Below, piece by piece: positions 49,092 to 57,401 of a stretch of DNA of 64,000 nt. This stretch comes from Actinomadura rudentiformis (GTDB lineage Bacteria > Actinomycetota > Actinomycetes > Streptosporangiales > Streptosporangiaceae). The stretch is taken from assembly GCF_008923185.1 (NCBI RefSeq), contig NZ_WBMT01000021.1:1-64000 (forward strand), given 5' to 3'. Each line of letters starts with the position of its first letter. Positions within the stretch are counted from its first letter, which is position 1. The translations under genes were made by a program, and so were the position numbers. Below the pieces are notes generated by a model. The model saw only the letters and a program-made list of their open reading frames with translations, was not told the origin of the DNA and did not search any database.

Positions 49092-51493
49092 GCGACCAGA
49101 AAGAGGACGACGCCCCCGCCATCGACCGGCCCGTCTTCACGGTCGAGCCGTGGTGCGTGCGGGAGCCGGAGCTACGGCTGGACCGGCTCGCGCAGACCGA
49201 GTCCGTCTTCGCCCTGTCGAACGGGCACGTCGGGCTGCGCGGGAACCTCGACGAAGGCGAGCCGCACGGGCTCCCCGGCAGCTATCTCAACTCGTTCTAC
49301 GAGCAGCGGCCGCTGCCGTACGCGGAGGCCGGCTACGGCTTTCCCGACTCGGGCCAGACCGTCATCAACGTCACCAACGGCAAGCTGATCCGGCTCCTGG
49401 TCGACGACGAGCCGTTCGACGTGCGCTACGGGCGCCTGCACTCGCATGAGCGCGTCCTGGACATGCGCGCCGGGACCCTCACCCGCACCGTCGAGTGGAC
49501 GTCTCCCGCCGACCGCACGGTCCGCATCAACTCGGTGCGGCTCGTCTCGCTCACGCAGCGGGCCGTCGCGGCCATCTGCTACGAGGTCGAGCCCGTCGGC
49601 CACCCCGTGCGGATCGTGGTCCAGTCGGAGCTGGTCGCCAACGAGTCGCTGCCCGACATGGGCAAGGACCCCCGCGTGGCGGCGGCGCTGGAGTCGCCGC
49701 TGATGAGCGAGGAGCACCAGACCAACGGCACCAAGGCGATCCTGGTCCACCGGACCAGGTCCAGCGGGTTGCGCATGGCCGCCGGGATGGCCCACCACAT
49801 CGAGGGGCGCGACCGGATCGCGGTCGACTGCGAGAGCTTCCCCGACGTCGGGCGGATGACAATCGCCACACGGCTGGAGCCCGGCGAGAAGCTGCGGATC
49901 GTCAAGTTCCTGGCGTACGGCTGGTCCAGCCAGCGGTCACGGCCCGCGCTGCACGACCAGGTGGTGGCGGCGCTCGCCGGTGCCCGGCACGCGGGGTGGG
50001 ACGGGCTGCTGGCCGAGCAGCGCGCCTATCTCGACGAGTTCTGGTGCGGCGCGGACGTCGAGGTCGACGGCGACGCCGAGGTCCAGCAGGCGGTGCGGTT
50101 CGCGCTGTTCCACATCCTGCAGGCCGGTGCCCGTGCCGAACGCCGGATGATCCCGGCGAAGGGCCTCACCGGGCCGGGTTACGACGGGCACACGTTCTGG
50201 GACACCGAGACGTTCGTCCTGCCGGTCCTCATCTACACCCACCCGTCCGCCGCCGCCGATGCGCTCGCATGGCGGCACATGACGCTGCCGCTGGCCTTCG
50301 AGCATGCCGACAAGCTCGGCTTGGCGGGCGCCGCGTTCCCCTGGCGGACGATCCGGGGCCAGGAGTGCTCGGGTTACTGGCCGGCGGGCACGGCCGCCTT
50401 CCACATCAACGCCGATATCGCCGACGCCGTGGTCCGGTACGTGGACGCCACGCAGGACGAGGGATTCGAACGCGAGATCGGCCTGGAGCTGCTGGTGGCG
50501 ACCGCGCGGCTCTGGCGGCGCCTTGGCCACCACGATGTGGAGGGCGTGTTCCGCATCGACGGTGTCACCGGCCCGGACGAGTACAGCGCGGTGGTCGACA
50601 ACAACGTCTACACCAACCTCATGGCCCGCCGGAATCTGCGGGCGGCGGCGGCGACGGCGATGCGGCACCCCGATCGCGCCGAGGAGCTGGGGGTGACGAC
50701 AGAGGAGGCCGCGTCCTGGCGGGACGCCGCGGCGTCCATGCTGATCCCGTTCGACGAACGGCTGGGCGTGCATCCCCAGAGCGAGGGCTTCACCAACCAC
50801 GCCCGCTGGGACTTCGCCGGCACGGCGCCCGAGCACTACCCCCTGCTGCTCAACTATCCGTACTTCGACCTTTACCGCAAGCAGGTCGTCAAGCAGGCGG
50901 ACCTTGTGCTGGCGATGCATCTGTGCAGCGACGCGTTCACGGCCGAGGAGAAGGCCCGCAACTTCGCCTACTACGAGGCGCTGACCGTGCGGGACTCCTC
51001 GCTGTCCGCCCAGACGCAGGCGGTGATCGCAGCCGAGGTCGGGCATCTGGACCTCGCGCACGACTACCTGGCCGAGACCGCGCTCATGGACCTGCACGAT
51101 CTTGCGCGCAACACCCGCGACGGCCTGCACATCGCGTCGATGGCGGGGGCCTGGAGCGGCCTGGTCGCCGGGTTCGGCGGGATGCGCGCCTGCGACGGCC
51201 AGTTGAGCTTCGCGCCCCGGCTGCCGGGCGGGATCAGCCGCGTGGCGTTCCGGCTCCGGTACCGCGGCAGCCGCCTGTGCGTGACGGTGACCGCGAGCAC
51301 CACCTCGTACGAGCTGCTCGAAGGGCCGGAGCTGAAGCTGGTGCATCACGGCGAGCCCTTCACCCTCAGCGACAAGCCCGTCGTGCTGGACGTGCCCGCG
51401 ATGCTCCCGCTGCCGCGACCCAGCCAGCCGCACGGCCGCGGGCCCCATCCTCGCCGCACCGACCCCACGTTCCAGGGTCCGCACCACCACTAG
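49088..51493 (+). CDS. glycoside hydrolase family 65 protein (disaccharide phosphorylase)
   Basis: 801 residues. N-terminal beta-sandwich (ESVFALSNGHVGLRGNLDEG, GSYLNSFYEQRPLPYAEAGYG), the (alpha/alpha)6 barrel with MIPAKGLTGPGYDGHTFWD, FPWRTIRGQECSGYWPAGTA and FHINADIADAVVRYV, the GVTGPDEYSAVVDNNVYTN segment with the candidate catalytic acid Glu, and the C-terminal jelly roll. GH65 enzymes phosphorolyse maltose, trehalose, kojibiose or nigerose with inversion, giving beta-glucose-1-phosphate. The adjacent beta-phosphoglucomutase fits this; the exact disaccharide cannot be told. No transporter gene is near, so the substrate may be internal (for example trehalose). The C-terminal tail is His/Pro-rich and non-conserved. 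Confidence 0.9.
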   Translation: MSDQKEDDAPAIDRPVFTVEPWCVREPELRLDRLAQTESVFALSNGHVGLRGNLDEGEPHGLPGSYLNSFYEQRPLPYAEAGYGFPDSGQTVINVTNGKLIRLLVDDEPFDVRYGRLHSHERVLDMRAGTLTRTVEWTSPADRTVRINSVRLVSLTQRAVAAICYEVEPVGHPVRIVVQSELVANESLPDMGKDPRVAAALESPLMSEEHQTNGTKAILVHRTRSSGLRMAAGMAHHIEGRDRIAVDCESFPDVGRMTIATRLEPGEKLRIVKFLAYGWSSQRSRPALHDQVVAALAGARHAGWDGLLAEQRAYLDEFWCGADVEVDGDAEVQQAVRFALFHILQAGARAERRMIPAKGLTGPGYDGHTFWDTETFVLPVLIYTHPSAAADALAWRHMTLPLAFEHADKLGLAGAAFPWRTIRGQECSGYWPAGTAAFHINADIADAVVRYVDATQDEGFEREIGLELLVATARLWRRLGHHDVEGVFRIDGVTGPDEYSAVVDNNVYTNLMARRNLRAAAATAMRHPDRAEELGVTTEEAASWRDAAASMLIPFDERLGVHPQSEGFTNHARWDFAGTAPEHYPLLLNYPYFDLYRKQVVKQADLVLAMHLCSDAFTAEEKARNFAYYEALTVRDSSLSAQTQAVIAAEVGHLDLAHDYLAETALMDLHDLARNTRDGLHIASMAGAWSGLVAGFGGMRACDGQLSFAPRLPGGISRVAFRLRYRGSRLCVTVTASTTSYELLEGPELKLVHHGEPFTLSDKPVVLDVPAMLPLPRPSQPHGRGPHPRRTDPTFQGPHHH

Positions 51494-51553
51494 GGGCGCG
51501 AGTGGGCTGAGAGAGCGGGTTAGGAGCGTGGGGCAGGGAGGCCTGGGCTCGGG

Positions 51554-52099
51554 CTAGGCACAAGGGCCGACGTCGCAGCCGTCGCCGCGGTGGCGTTCCT
51601 CCGTGCCGTCGCCGCCGGGCTGTGGACGGTCGGCGGCGGCTGCGTGCCGGACGAGCAGGCGGCGCGGTCCAGGGCCCTCGTCACCGAGCTGGTCGTACGG
51701 GTTGGCCAGGGCGCACTTGTTGATCGACAGGCATCCGCAGCCTATGCACTCGGTGAGGCTGTCGCGCAGGTTCAGGAGTTGCGCGATGCGCTCGTCCAGC
51801 TCCTTGCGCCAGGTCTCCGACAGCCGCGCCCAGTCGTCCACGGTCGGGGTCCGCTCCTCGGGGAGGGTCTCCAGGGCCTCTTTGATCTGGCTCAGCGGGA
51901 TGCCGACCCGCTGCGAGACCCGGATGAACGAGACCCGGCGCAGCGTGTCGCGGGAGAACCGGCGCTGGTTGCCGGCCGTCCGGCGGCTGCTGATCAGCCC
52001 CTTGGACTCGTAGAAATGCAACGCCGAGACGGCGACACCGCTCCGCTCGGCCAGCTGGCCGACGGTCAGCTCGTGCACCCTGTGTTCCAGCCTCGTCAT
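51554..52099 (-). CDS. soxR: SoxR-type redox-sensitive MerR-family regulator
   Basis: 181 residues. HTH: LTVGQLAERSGVAVSALHFY; the MerR wing has SRRTAGNQRRFSRDTLRRV; dimer helix LSETWRKELDERIAQLLNLRD; then the [2Fe-2S] cluster motif CIGCGCLSINKC (four cysteines). SoxR senses redox-cycling compounds through oxidation of the cluster. The C-terminal tail (about 50 residues, GPGPRRLLVRHAAAADRP) is longer than in enteric SoxR. Start ATG at 52099, in keeping with the first conserved residues. No soxS; targets in actinobacteria are usually oxidoreductases and MFS genes elsewhere. Confidence 0.95.
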   Translation of the reverse strand: MTRLEHRVHELTVGQLAERSGVAVSALHFYESKGLISSRRTAGNQRRFSRDTLRRVSFIRVSQRVGIPLSQIKEALETLPEERTPTVDDWARLSETWRKELDERIAQLLNLRDSLTECIGCGCLSINKCALANPYDQLGDEGPGPRRLLVRHAAAADRPQPGGDGTEERHRGDGCDVGPCA

Positions 52100-52192
52100 G
52101 CCGTGCATGCTATTCGGCCGGGACCGGCGTCCAGCATGTTTCCGGCAGCGATGATCAGCCGGATGCGGCCGGGCGGTCCGAGGGCGAACGCC

Positions 52193-52225
52193 AGAGGGGC
52201 CGCGCCCGGCAGGCGCGGCCCCTCT
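52193..52225 (-). terminator. terminator of the PEP carboxykinase gene
   Basis: Perfect 14-base stem AGAGGGGCCGCGCC / GGCGCGGCCCCTCT with CGGCA loop, 21 bases past the pckG stop codon. Confidence 0.85.
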
Positions 52226-52246
52226 GATCTCCTCAGCTCCTGCGAA

Positions 52247-54064
52247 CTAGCCGAGGCGGTTCACGAGTGCGTTGTACTCGTCCCACAGCTCCTTGGGCAG
52301 GTGGTCGCCGAAGGTGGCGAAGTGGTCGGGGACCAGGGCGGCCTCCTGCTTCCACACCTCGTTGTCGACCGAGAGCAGCGTGTCGAGGTCGGCCTCGTCG
52401 ATCTCCAGCCCGTCGGTGTCCAGGGCCTGCTTGGTGGGCAGGTGCCCGATCGGGGTCTTGACCGCGTCGGCCTGGCCGTTGAGGCGCTCGACGATCCACT
52501 TGAGGACGCGGCTGTTCTCGCCGAAGCCGGGCCAGATGAACGTGCCCTCGGCGTTCTTGCGGAACCAGTTGACGTAGTAGATCCGGGGCAGGTTCTCGGC
52601 GTCGGTGGACTTGCCGATCTTCAGCCAGTGGCCGAAGTAGTCGCCCATGTTGTAGCCGCAGAACGGCAGCATGGCGAACGGGTCGCGGCGCAGCTCACCG
52701 ACCTTGCCCTCGGCGGCGGCGGTCTTCTCCGACGCCACGTTGGCCCCGAGGAAGACGCCCTGCTGCCAGTCGAACGACTCGGTGACCAGCGGCACCGCGG
52801 TGGCGCGGCGGCCGCCGAACAGGATGGCCGAGATCGGCACGCCCTTGGGGTCCTCCCACTCCGGCGCGATGATCGGGCACTGCCCGGCCGGGGTGGTGAA
52901 GCGCGCGTTGGGGTGGGCCGCCGGCGTCTCCGACTCGGGCGTCCAGTCGTTGCCCTTCCAGTCGGTGAGGTGGGCGGGCGGCTCGTCGGTGAGGCCCTCC
53001 CACCAGATGTCGCCGTCGTCGGTGAGCGCGACGTTGGTGAAGATGCTGTTGCCCCACAGCGTCTTCACGGCGTTGGCGTTGGTGGAGTCGCCGGTGCCGG
53101 GCGCGACGCCGAAGAAGCCGGCCTCGGGGTTGATCGCGTAGAGGCGGCCGTCCTCGCCGAACCGCATCCAGGCGATGTCGTCGCCGATGGTCTCGACCTT
53201 CCAGCCCGGGATGGTCGGCTCCAGCATGGCGAGGTTGGTCTTGCCGCAGGCCGACGGGAACGCGGCGGCCACGTAGCGGGTCTCGCCGCTGGGCGGGGTG
53301 AGCTTGAGGACGAGCATGTGCTCGGCCATCCAGCCCTCGTCCCGCGCCATCGTCGAGGCGATCCGCAGCGCGTAGCACTTCTTGCCCAGCAGGGCGTTGC
53401 CGCCATAGCCGGACCCGTACGACCAGATCTCCCGGGTCTCGGGGAAGTGCGAGATGTACTTCTCGGAGTTGCACGGCCACGGCACGTCGGCCTGGCCCGG
53501 CTCCAGCGGGGCGCCGACGGAGTGCACCGCCTTGACGAACTGGCCGCGCTCCTCGATGAGGCGCAGCGCGCCGTCGCCCATCCGGGTCATGATCTTCATC
53601 GACACCGCGACGTACGGCGAGTCGGTGATCTCGACGCCCAGCTGCGAGATGTTGCCGCCGAGCGGTCCCATGCAGAACGGCACCACGTACATGGTGCGGC
53701 CCTTCATACAGCCCTTGAAGAGACCGTCGAAGGTCTTGCGCATCTCCGCCGGGGCGATCCAGTTGTTGGTGGGCCCGGCGTCCTCTTCCTTTTCGGAGCA
53801 GATGAACGTACGGTCCTCTACTCGCGCGACATCACTGGGATCAGAGGCGGCGTAGAAGCTGTTGGGACGTTTTTGCGGATTGAGGCGTTTGAAAGTGCCC
53901 TGCTCGACGAGGAGGCTTGTCAGGCGCTCCCACTCGGCTTGCGAGCCATCGCACCACTCGACTCGGTCAGGCTCGGTCAGCTCGGCGATCTCCCGCACCC
54001 AGTCGATGAGCTCGGTGTGACTGGTCGGGGCCTGGTCGAGGCCGGGGACGACCTGGTTGGACAC
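52247..54064 (-). CDS. pckG: phosphoenolpyruvate carboxykinase (GTP)
   Basis: 605 residues, the normal size of GTP-type PEPCK. It has the substrate and metal residues NNWIAPAEMRKTFDGLFKG, CMGPLGGNISQLGVEITDS, the kinase P-loop FPSACGKTNLAML, the metal-binding GDDIAWMRFGEDGRLYAIN, GVFLGANVASEKTAAAEGK and NWFRKNAEGTFIWPGFGEN. It converts oxaloacetate and GTP to PEP and CO2 in gluconeogenesis. The GTG at 54064 has AAGGAG seven bases ahead; upstream in-frame ATGs would add an unconserved leader. Single transcription unit between soxR and the mod operon, ended by a strong hairpin. Confidence 0.95.
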   Translation of the reverse strand: MSNQVVPGLDQAPTSHTELIDWVREIAELTEPDRVEWCDGSQAEWERLTSLLVEQGTFKRLNPQKRPNSFYAASDPSDVARVEDRTFICSEKEEDAGPTNNWIAPAEMRKTFDGLFKGCMKGRTMYVVPFCMGPLGGNISQLGVEITDSPYVAVSMKIMTRMGDGALRLIEERGQFVKAVHSVGAPLEPGQADVPWPCNSEKYISHFPETREIWSYGSGYGGNALLGKKCYALRIASTMARDEGWMAEHMLVLKLTPPSGETRYVAAAFPSACGKTNLAMLEPTIPGWKVETIGDDIAWMRFGEDGRLYAINPEAGFFGVAPGTGDSTNANAVKTLWGNSIFTNVALTDDGDIWWEGLTDEPPAHLTDWKGNDWTPESETPAAHPNARFTTPAGQCPIIAPEWEDPKGVPISAILFGGRRATAVPLVTESFDWQQGVFLGANVASEKTAAAEGKVGELRRDPFAMLPFCGYNMGDYFGHWLKIGKSTDAENLPRIYYVNWFRKNAEGTFIWPGFGENSRVLKWIVERLNGQADAVKTPIGHLPTKQALDTDGLEIDEADLDTLLSVDNEVWKQEAALVPDHFATFGDHLPKELWDEYNALVNRLG

Positions 54065-54242
54065 GGGCAACTCCTTCAGCTGTTCGCAGGATCCTTGCAT
54101 CATGAACAAGGACCCGCGTTTTTGCCATTTGGTCTGGACCACTCAGACCGCACTATTGGGCCTTGCGGGGACCTTTTGTGAGAGAAATCACCGGCACCGT
54201 CATCCGTTCTCCCGCTGCGCTCCGGCCTCGACATACAGCCGG

Positions 54243-55295
54243 TCAGGCTGGGTAGACATGCGTTTCAGTGGCCTTGACGGCTGCCCATATGACGCTGCCT
54301 TCAACGAGACCCAGCTCGGCCACGGCCCCCGGCGTCACGTCTGCGGCGGCCGCCAGGGGTGGACCTTCCAGCCTCACTCGGACCCGGTCGCCCTGCCTTT
54401 CGATGGCCTCGACGCGCGCCTGCCAGAGATTCCGCGGGCTGCCGTCCGGTCGGCTCCGGTAGAGCGCCACCGAGGATGGCGCGAACGCCAGGAACACCTG
54501 GCCTTCAAGTCGGTCGACTGTGTCCAGCTTGATAGCACCATCATCGATGAGGACGGTTCCGGCTGCGGCATGACCTCGGTAAAGATTCAGCCCGACCAGG
54601 CGCGCCACATAGTCCGTCCGGGGCCGCCGCGCGACCTCGGCGGGCGGTCCCTCCTGCACGAGCCGCCCGCTCTCCAGCACCACCAGCCGGTCGGCGAGGA
54701 CCATCGCGTCCAGCGGATCGTGGGTCACGAGCACGGCGGCGCCGTCGAAGCCGGCCAGATGGCGTCGCAGCGCGGCCCTGATCTCCAGCCGGGTGTGGGC
54801 GTCGAGCGCCGCCAGCGGCTCGTCGAGCAGCAGCAGCCGGGGCCGCACCGCCAGGGCCCGGGCCAGCGCCACCCGCTGTGCCTGCCCGCCCGACAGCGCC
54901 CGGGGCCGCGCGTCGGCATGGTCGGCCAGCCCGACGTGGGCCAGCCACTCGGCGGCCCGGCGGCGCGCCTCGCGCTTGCGCGTCCCTTGGCTGCGAGGGC
55001 CGAACGCCACGTTCTCCAGCGCACTCAGATGCGGGAACAGCAGGTAGTCCTGGAACACCATCCCGATCCCGCGACGTTCGGGCGGCAGCCGGCTCAGATC
55101 TGTCCCGTCCACGCGAAGATGCCCGTCGTGCAGCGGCACCAGGCCCGCCAGCGCCCGGAGCGCCGTCGACTTCCCCGCGCCGTTGGGCCCGAGCAGCGCC
55201 ACGACCTCGCCCGGCTCCGCCCGCAGTTCCAGGTCTAGGTCGAACGCGCCGCGCCGGACGACCAGGCGCGCGTCGAGTCCCGTCACCCCGCTCAT
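54243..55295 (-). CDS. modC: molybdate ABC transporter ATP-binding protein ModC
   Basis: 350 residues: Walker A VVALLGPNGAGKSTALRALA, Q-loop GMVFQDYLLFPHLS, signature ALSGGQAQRVALARALAVR, Walker B LLLLDEPLAALDAHTRLEI, switch His in VLVTHDPLDAM. The C-terminal about 75 residues form a TOBE/Mop domain (NLWQARVEAIERQGDRVRVR), as in ModC. It drives import of molybdate (or tungstate). The ATG at 55295 overlaps the stop of modB (ATGA). Last gene of the regulator-modABC operon. Confidence 0.9.
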   Translation of the reverse strand: MSGVTGLDARLVVRRGAFDLDLELRAEPGEVVALLGPNGAGKSTALRALAGLVPLHDGHLRVDGTDLSRLPPERRGIGMVFQDYLLFPHLSALENVAFGPRSQGTRKREARRRAAEWLAHVGLADHADARPRALSGGQAQRVALARALAVRPRLLLLDEPLAALDAHTRLEIRAALRRHLAGFDGAAVLVTHDPLDAMVLADRLVVLESGRLVQEGPPAEVARRPRTDYVARLVGLNLYRGHAAAGTVLIDDGAIKLDTVDRLEGQVFLAFAPSSVALYRSRPDGSPRNLWQARVEAIERQGDRVRVRLEGPPLAAAADVTPGAVAELGLVEGSVIWAAVKATETHVYPA

Positions 55296-56110
55296 GTGGT
55301 GTTCACCCATCGATCCCGCAGGGCGGCGAGGACGAGGACGGACACGACCAGCAGGACCAGGCTGAGGACGATCGCCGCCTCCGGGTCGGTCTCCAGAGCC
55401 AGGTAGACGGCCAGCGGCATGGTTTGAGTACGGCCCGGGAAGTTGCCCGCGAACGTGATCGTCGCGCCGAACTCGCCCAGCGCCCGCGCCCAGCACAGGA
55501 TCGCCCCGGCCGCGATGCCCGGTGCCACCAGCGGCAGCGTGACCCGGCGGAAGATCGTCCAGCGGGTGGCGCCGAGCGTGGCGGCCGCCTCCTCGTAGCG
55601 CAGGTCGGCCGCCCGCAGTGCCCCCTCCACGCTGATCACCAGGAACGGCATCGCCACGAACGTCTCGGCGAGCACGACGCCGGCCGTGGTGAACGGCAGG
55701 GAGATCCCGAACGTGTCGTACAGCCAGCCGCCGACCAGGCCGCGGCGGCCCAGCACCAGAAGCAGGGCCACACCGCCCACCACCGGCGGCAGCACCAGCG
55801 GAACCGTCACCAGAGCCCGGACCAGGCGCGCCCCCCGGAACGACACCCGGGCCAGAAGCCAGGCGAGCGGCACCCCCAACAGGAGGCACAGGGCCGTGGC
55901 GAGGGTCGCGGTGACCAACGAGAGGCGCAGGGCCTCCAGCACCTGCGGCTCTGCCAGCCGGGTGCCGATCGTCGACCAGGGCGCGCGGATCAGCAGCCCC
56001 GCCAACGGCAGCACGAGGAAGGCCAGCCCTGCCAGCGCGGGAAGGACGAGGATCCACGGCGGACGGCCCGGCAGCTTCTCGGCGGCTCGGCTCGGCTTGG
56101 TGCTCAGCAT
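55292..56110 (-). CDS. modB: molybdate ABC transporter permease ModB
   Basis: 272 residues with six helices (PPWILVLPALAGLAFLVLPL, LSLVTATLATALCLLLGVPL, VTVPLVLPPVVGGVALLLVL, GVVLAETFVAMPFLVISVEG, AILCWARALGEFGATITFAG, VLSLVLLVVSVLVLAALRD). The coupling loop with EAAATLGATRWTIFRRVTLP is the EAA motif that contacts ModC. The ATG at 56110 lies four bases past the modA stop. The frame is open further upstream, but that part overlaps modA. Confidence 0.95.
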   Translation of the reverse strand: MLSTKPSRAAEKLPGRPPWILVLPALAGLAFLVLPLAGLLIRAPWSTIGTRLAEPQVLEALRLSLVTATLATALCLLLGVPLAWLLARVSFRGARLVRALVTVPLVLPPVVGGVALLLVLGRRGLVGGWLYDTFGISLPFTTAGVVLAETFVAMPFLVISVEGALRAADLRYEEAAATLGATRWTIFRRVTLPLVAPGIAAGAILCWARALGEFGATITFAGNFPGRTQTMPLAVYLALETDPEAAIVLSLVLLVVSVLVLAALRDRWVNTT

Positions 56111-56114
56111 GAGA

Positions 56115-56888
56115 TCAGCCGGGGCTCGCGGGCTCGAAGCCGGCCTGGGCCAAGACCGCCTGCCCCTGCGCGGAAAGCACAAGCTGGACGAATTCCTTGG
56201 CCAGCGCGGACTGCGGGGCCTTGGGCAGCGCCACGATCGGATAGTCGTTGATCGCCTTGGCCGACTCGGGGAACTCGATCCCCCGCACCTTGGCGGCGGC
56301 GGCCTTGGCATCCGTGCGGTAGACCAGGCCGGCGTCGGCCTCCCCCAAACTCACCTTCGTCAGCACGGCCCTGACGTCCTGCTCCTGCGAGGCGGGCTTC
56401 ACCCGCACCCCGGCCGCCGCGAAGGCCTTGGTCGCCGCGGCGCCGCAGGGCACCTGTTCGGCGCACACCACGATCTTGAGCCTCGGCCCGGCGAGATCGG
56501 CGAGCTTCGTCACCTTGCCGGGGTCGTCCTTGGGCACCGCGATCACGAGCCGGTTCCTGGCGAACACCCGCGACTCGTCGCTGACCTGCTTCATCGGGGC
56601 CGGACTGGCGGAGGCGAAGACATCGGCCGGAGCGCCCTGCCCGATCTGCTGCGCCAGCCCCGAGCTCCCGCCGAAGTTGAACCGCACCTTCACACCCCGA
56701 TGCGAGGCCTCGAACGTCGTGCCGAGCGAGGTGAACGACTCCGTGAGCGAGGCCGCCGCGAACACCGTCAGGGTCTTCCCGCCCGACGCCTCCCCGGTGT
56801 CACCGCAGCCCGCGGCCAGCAGCGACAGGCCGGCGGCGACCGCGACGCGCATCGGCATGCTGCACTTCGACATGCTGCGCTTCGACAT
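56115..56888 (-). CDS. modA: molybdate-binding lipoprotein ModA
   Basis: 257 residues. Lipoprotein signal: hydrophobic VAVAAGLSLLAAGCG with the lipobox Cys at about residue 28. Mature part: TVFAAASLTESFTSLG (oxyanion contacts by Ser), RFNFGGSSGLAQQIGQGAPA, DVFASASPAPMKQVSD, RLVIAVPKDDPGKV, and the C-terminal GEADAGLVYRTDAKAAAAKV. It captures molybdate outside the membrane for ModBC. ATG at 56888 with AAGGAG at the correct distance. First of the transporter genes; the HTH/TOBE regulator gene ends 17 bases upstream. Confidence 0.95.
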   Translation of the reverse strand: MSKRSMSKCSMPMRVAVAAGLSLLAAGCGDTGEASGGKTLTVFAAASLTESFTSLGTTFEASHRGVKVRFNFGGSSGLAQQIGQGAPADVFASASPAPMKQVSDESRVFARNRLVIAVPKDDPGKVTKLADLAGPRLKIVVCAEQVPCGAAATKAFAAAGVRVKPASQEQDVRAVLTKVSLGEADAGLVYRTDAKAAAAKVRGIEFPESAKAINDYPIVALPKAPQSALAKEFVQLVLSAQGQAVLAQAGFEPASPG

Positions 56889-56904
56889 GCACGACTCCTT
56901 GAGA

Positions 56905-57300
56905 TCAGTCGGGCAGCTCGACGACGACGTTGGTGGACTTCACGACGGCCTCGGCGACGACCCCGACCTCGAGCCCGAGCTCGTCGGCCGCCTCCCGGCT
57001 CATCAGCGAGACCACCCGGAACGGCCCGGCCTGGATCTCCACCTGCGCCATGACGCCGTCGCGGATGACGTCCGTGACGATGCCACGCATGCGGTTACGG
57101 GCGGAGGAGGCCCGGTGCTCCCCCCGCTCGTTCTGCCAGGACTGCGATCGCACGAAGGCCGCCAGCTCGGGGCCGGGCACCAGCCGATGGCCGTGCTCGT
57201 CGCGCACGGCGTTCAGCCGCCCGCCGTCCACCCACCGGCGGACGGTGTCCGCGCTGACGCCGAGCAGCCCTGCGGCCTCACTGATCCGGAACGTCGCCAC
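56905..57300 (-). CDS. molybdopterin-binding (TOBE/Mop) protein with MerR-like HTH, probable mod regulator
   Basis: 131 residues: an N-terminal helix-turn-helix of excisionase/MerR type (TFRISEAAGLLGVSADTVRR, then WVDGGRLNAVRDEHGHRLVP) fused to a single Mop/TOBE domain (ARNRMRGIVTDVIRDGVMAQ, EIQAGPFRVVSLMSREAADE, VVAEAVVKSTNVVVELPD). The TOBE domain binds molybdate as a multimer. The GTG at 57300 is the start; a 9-base inverted repeat lies at 57319-57346, in position to be its operator. First gene of the modABC operon, so it probably represses the operon when molybdate is plentiful. Confidence 0.85.
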   Translation of the reverse strand: MATFRISEAAGLLGVSADTVRRWVDGGRLNAVRDEHGHRLVPGPELAAFVRSQSWQNERGEHRASSARNRMRGIVTDVIRDGVMAQVEIQAGPFRVVSLMSREAADELGLEVGVVAEAVVKSTNVVVELPD

Positions 57301-57318
57301 AGCTAAAGGGTACACATT

Positions 57319-57346
57319 GCATATGCCAGGAACATCCGGCATATGC
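57319..57346. promoter_or_regulatory. inverted-repeat operator of the mod operon
   Basis: GCATATGCC (57319-57327) and GGCATATGC (57338-57346) are perfect inverted repeats 10 bases apart, 19 bases ahead of the start codon of the regulator gene. The centre-to-centre distance is about two helical turns, right for a dimer of an HTH protein. GCATATGC itself is palindromic. Confidence 0.8.
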
Positions 57347-57401
57347 TCCAGAAGATACGACCCCACGGTGCATCTGTCCTTGGCAGATGCACCAACGCCG
57401 A

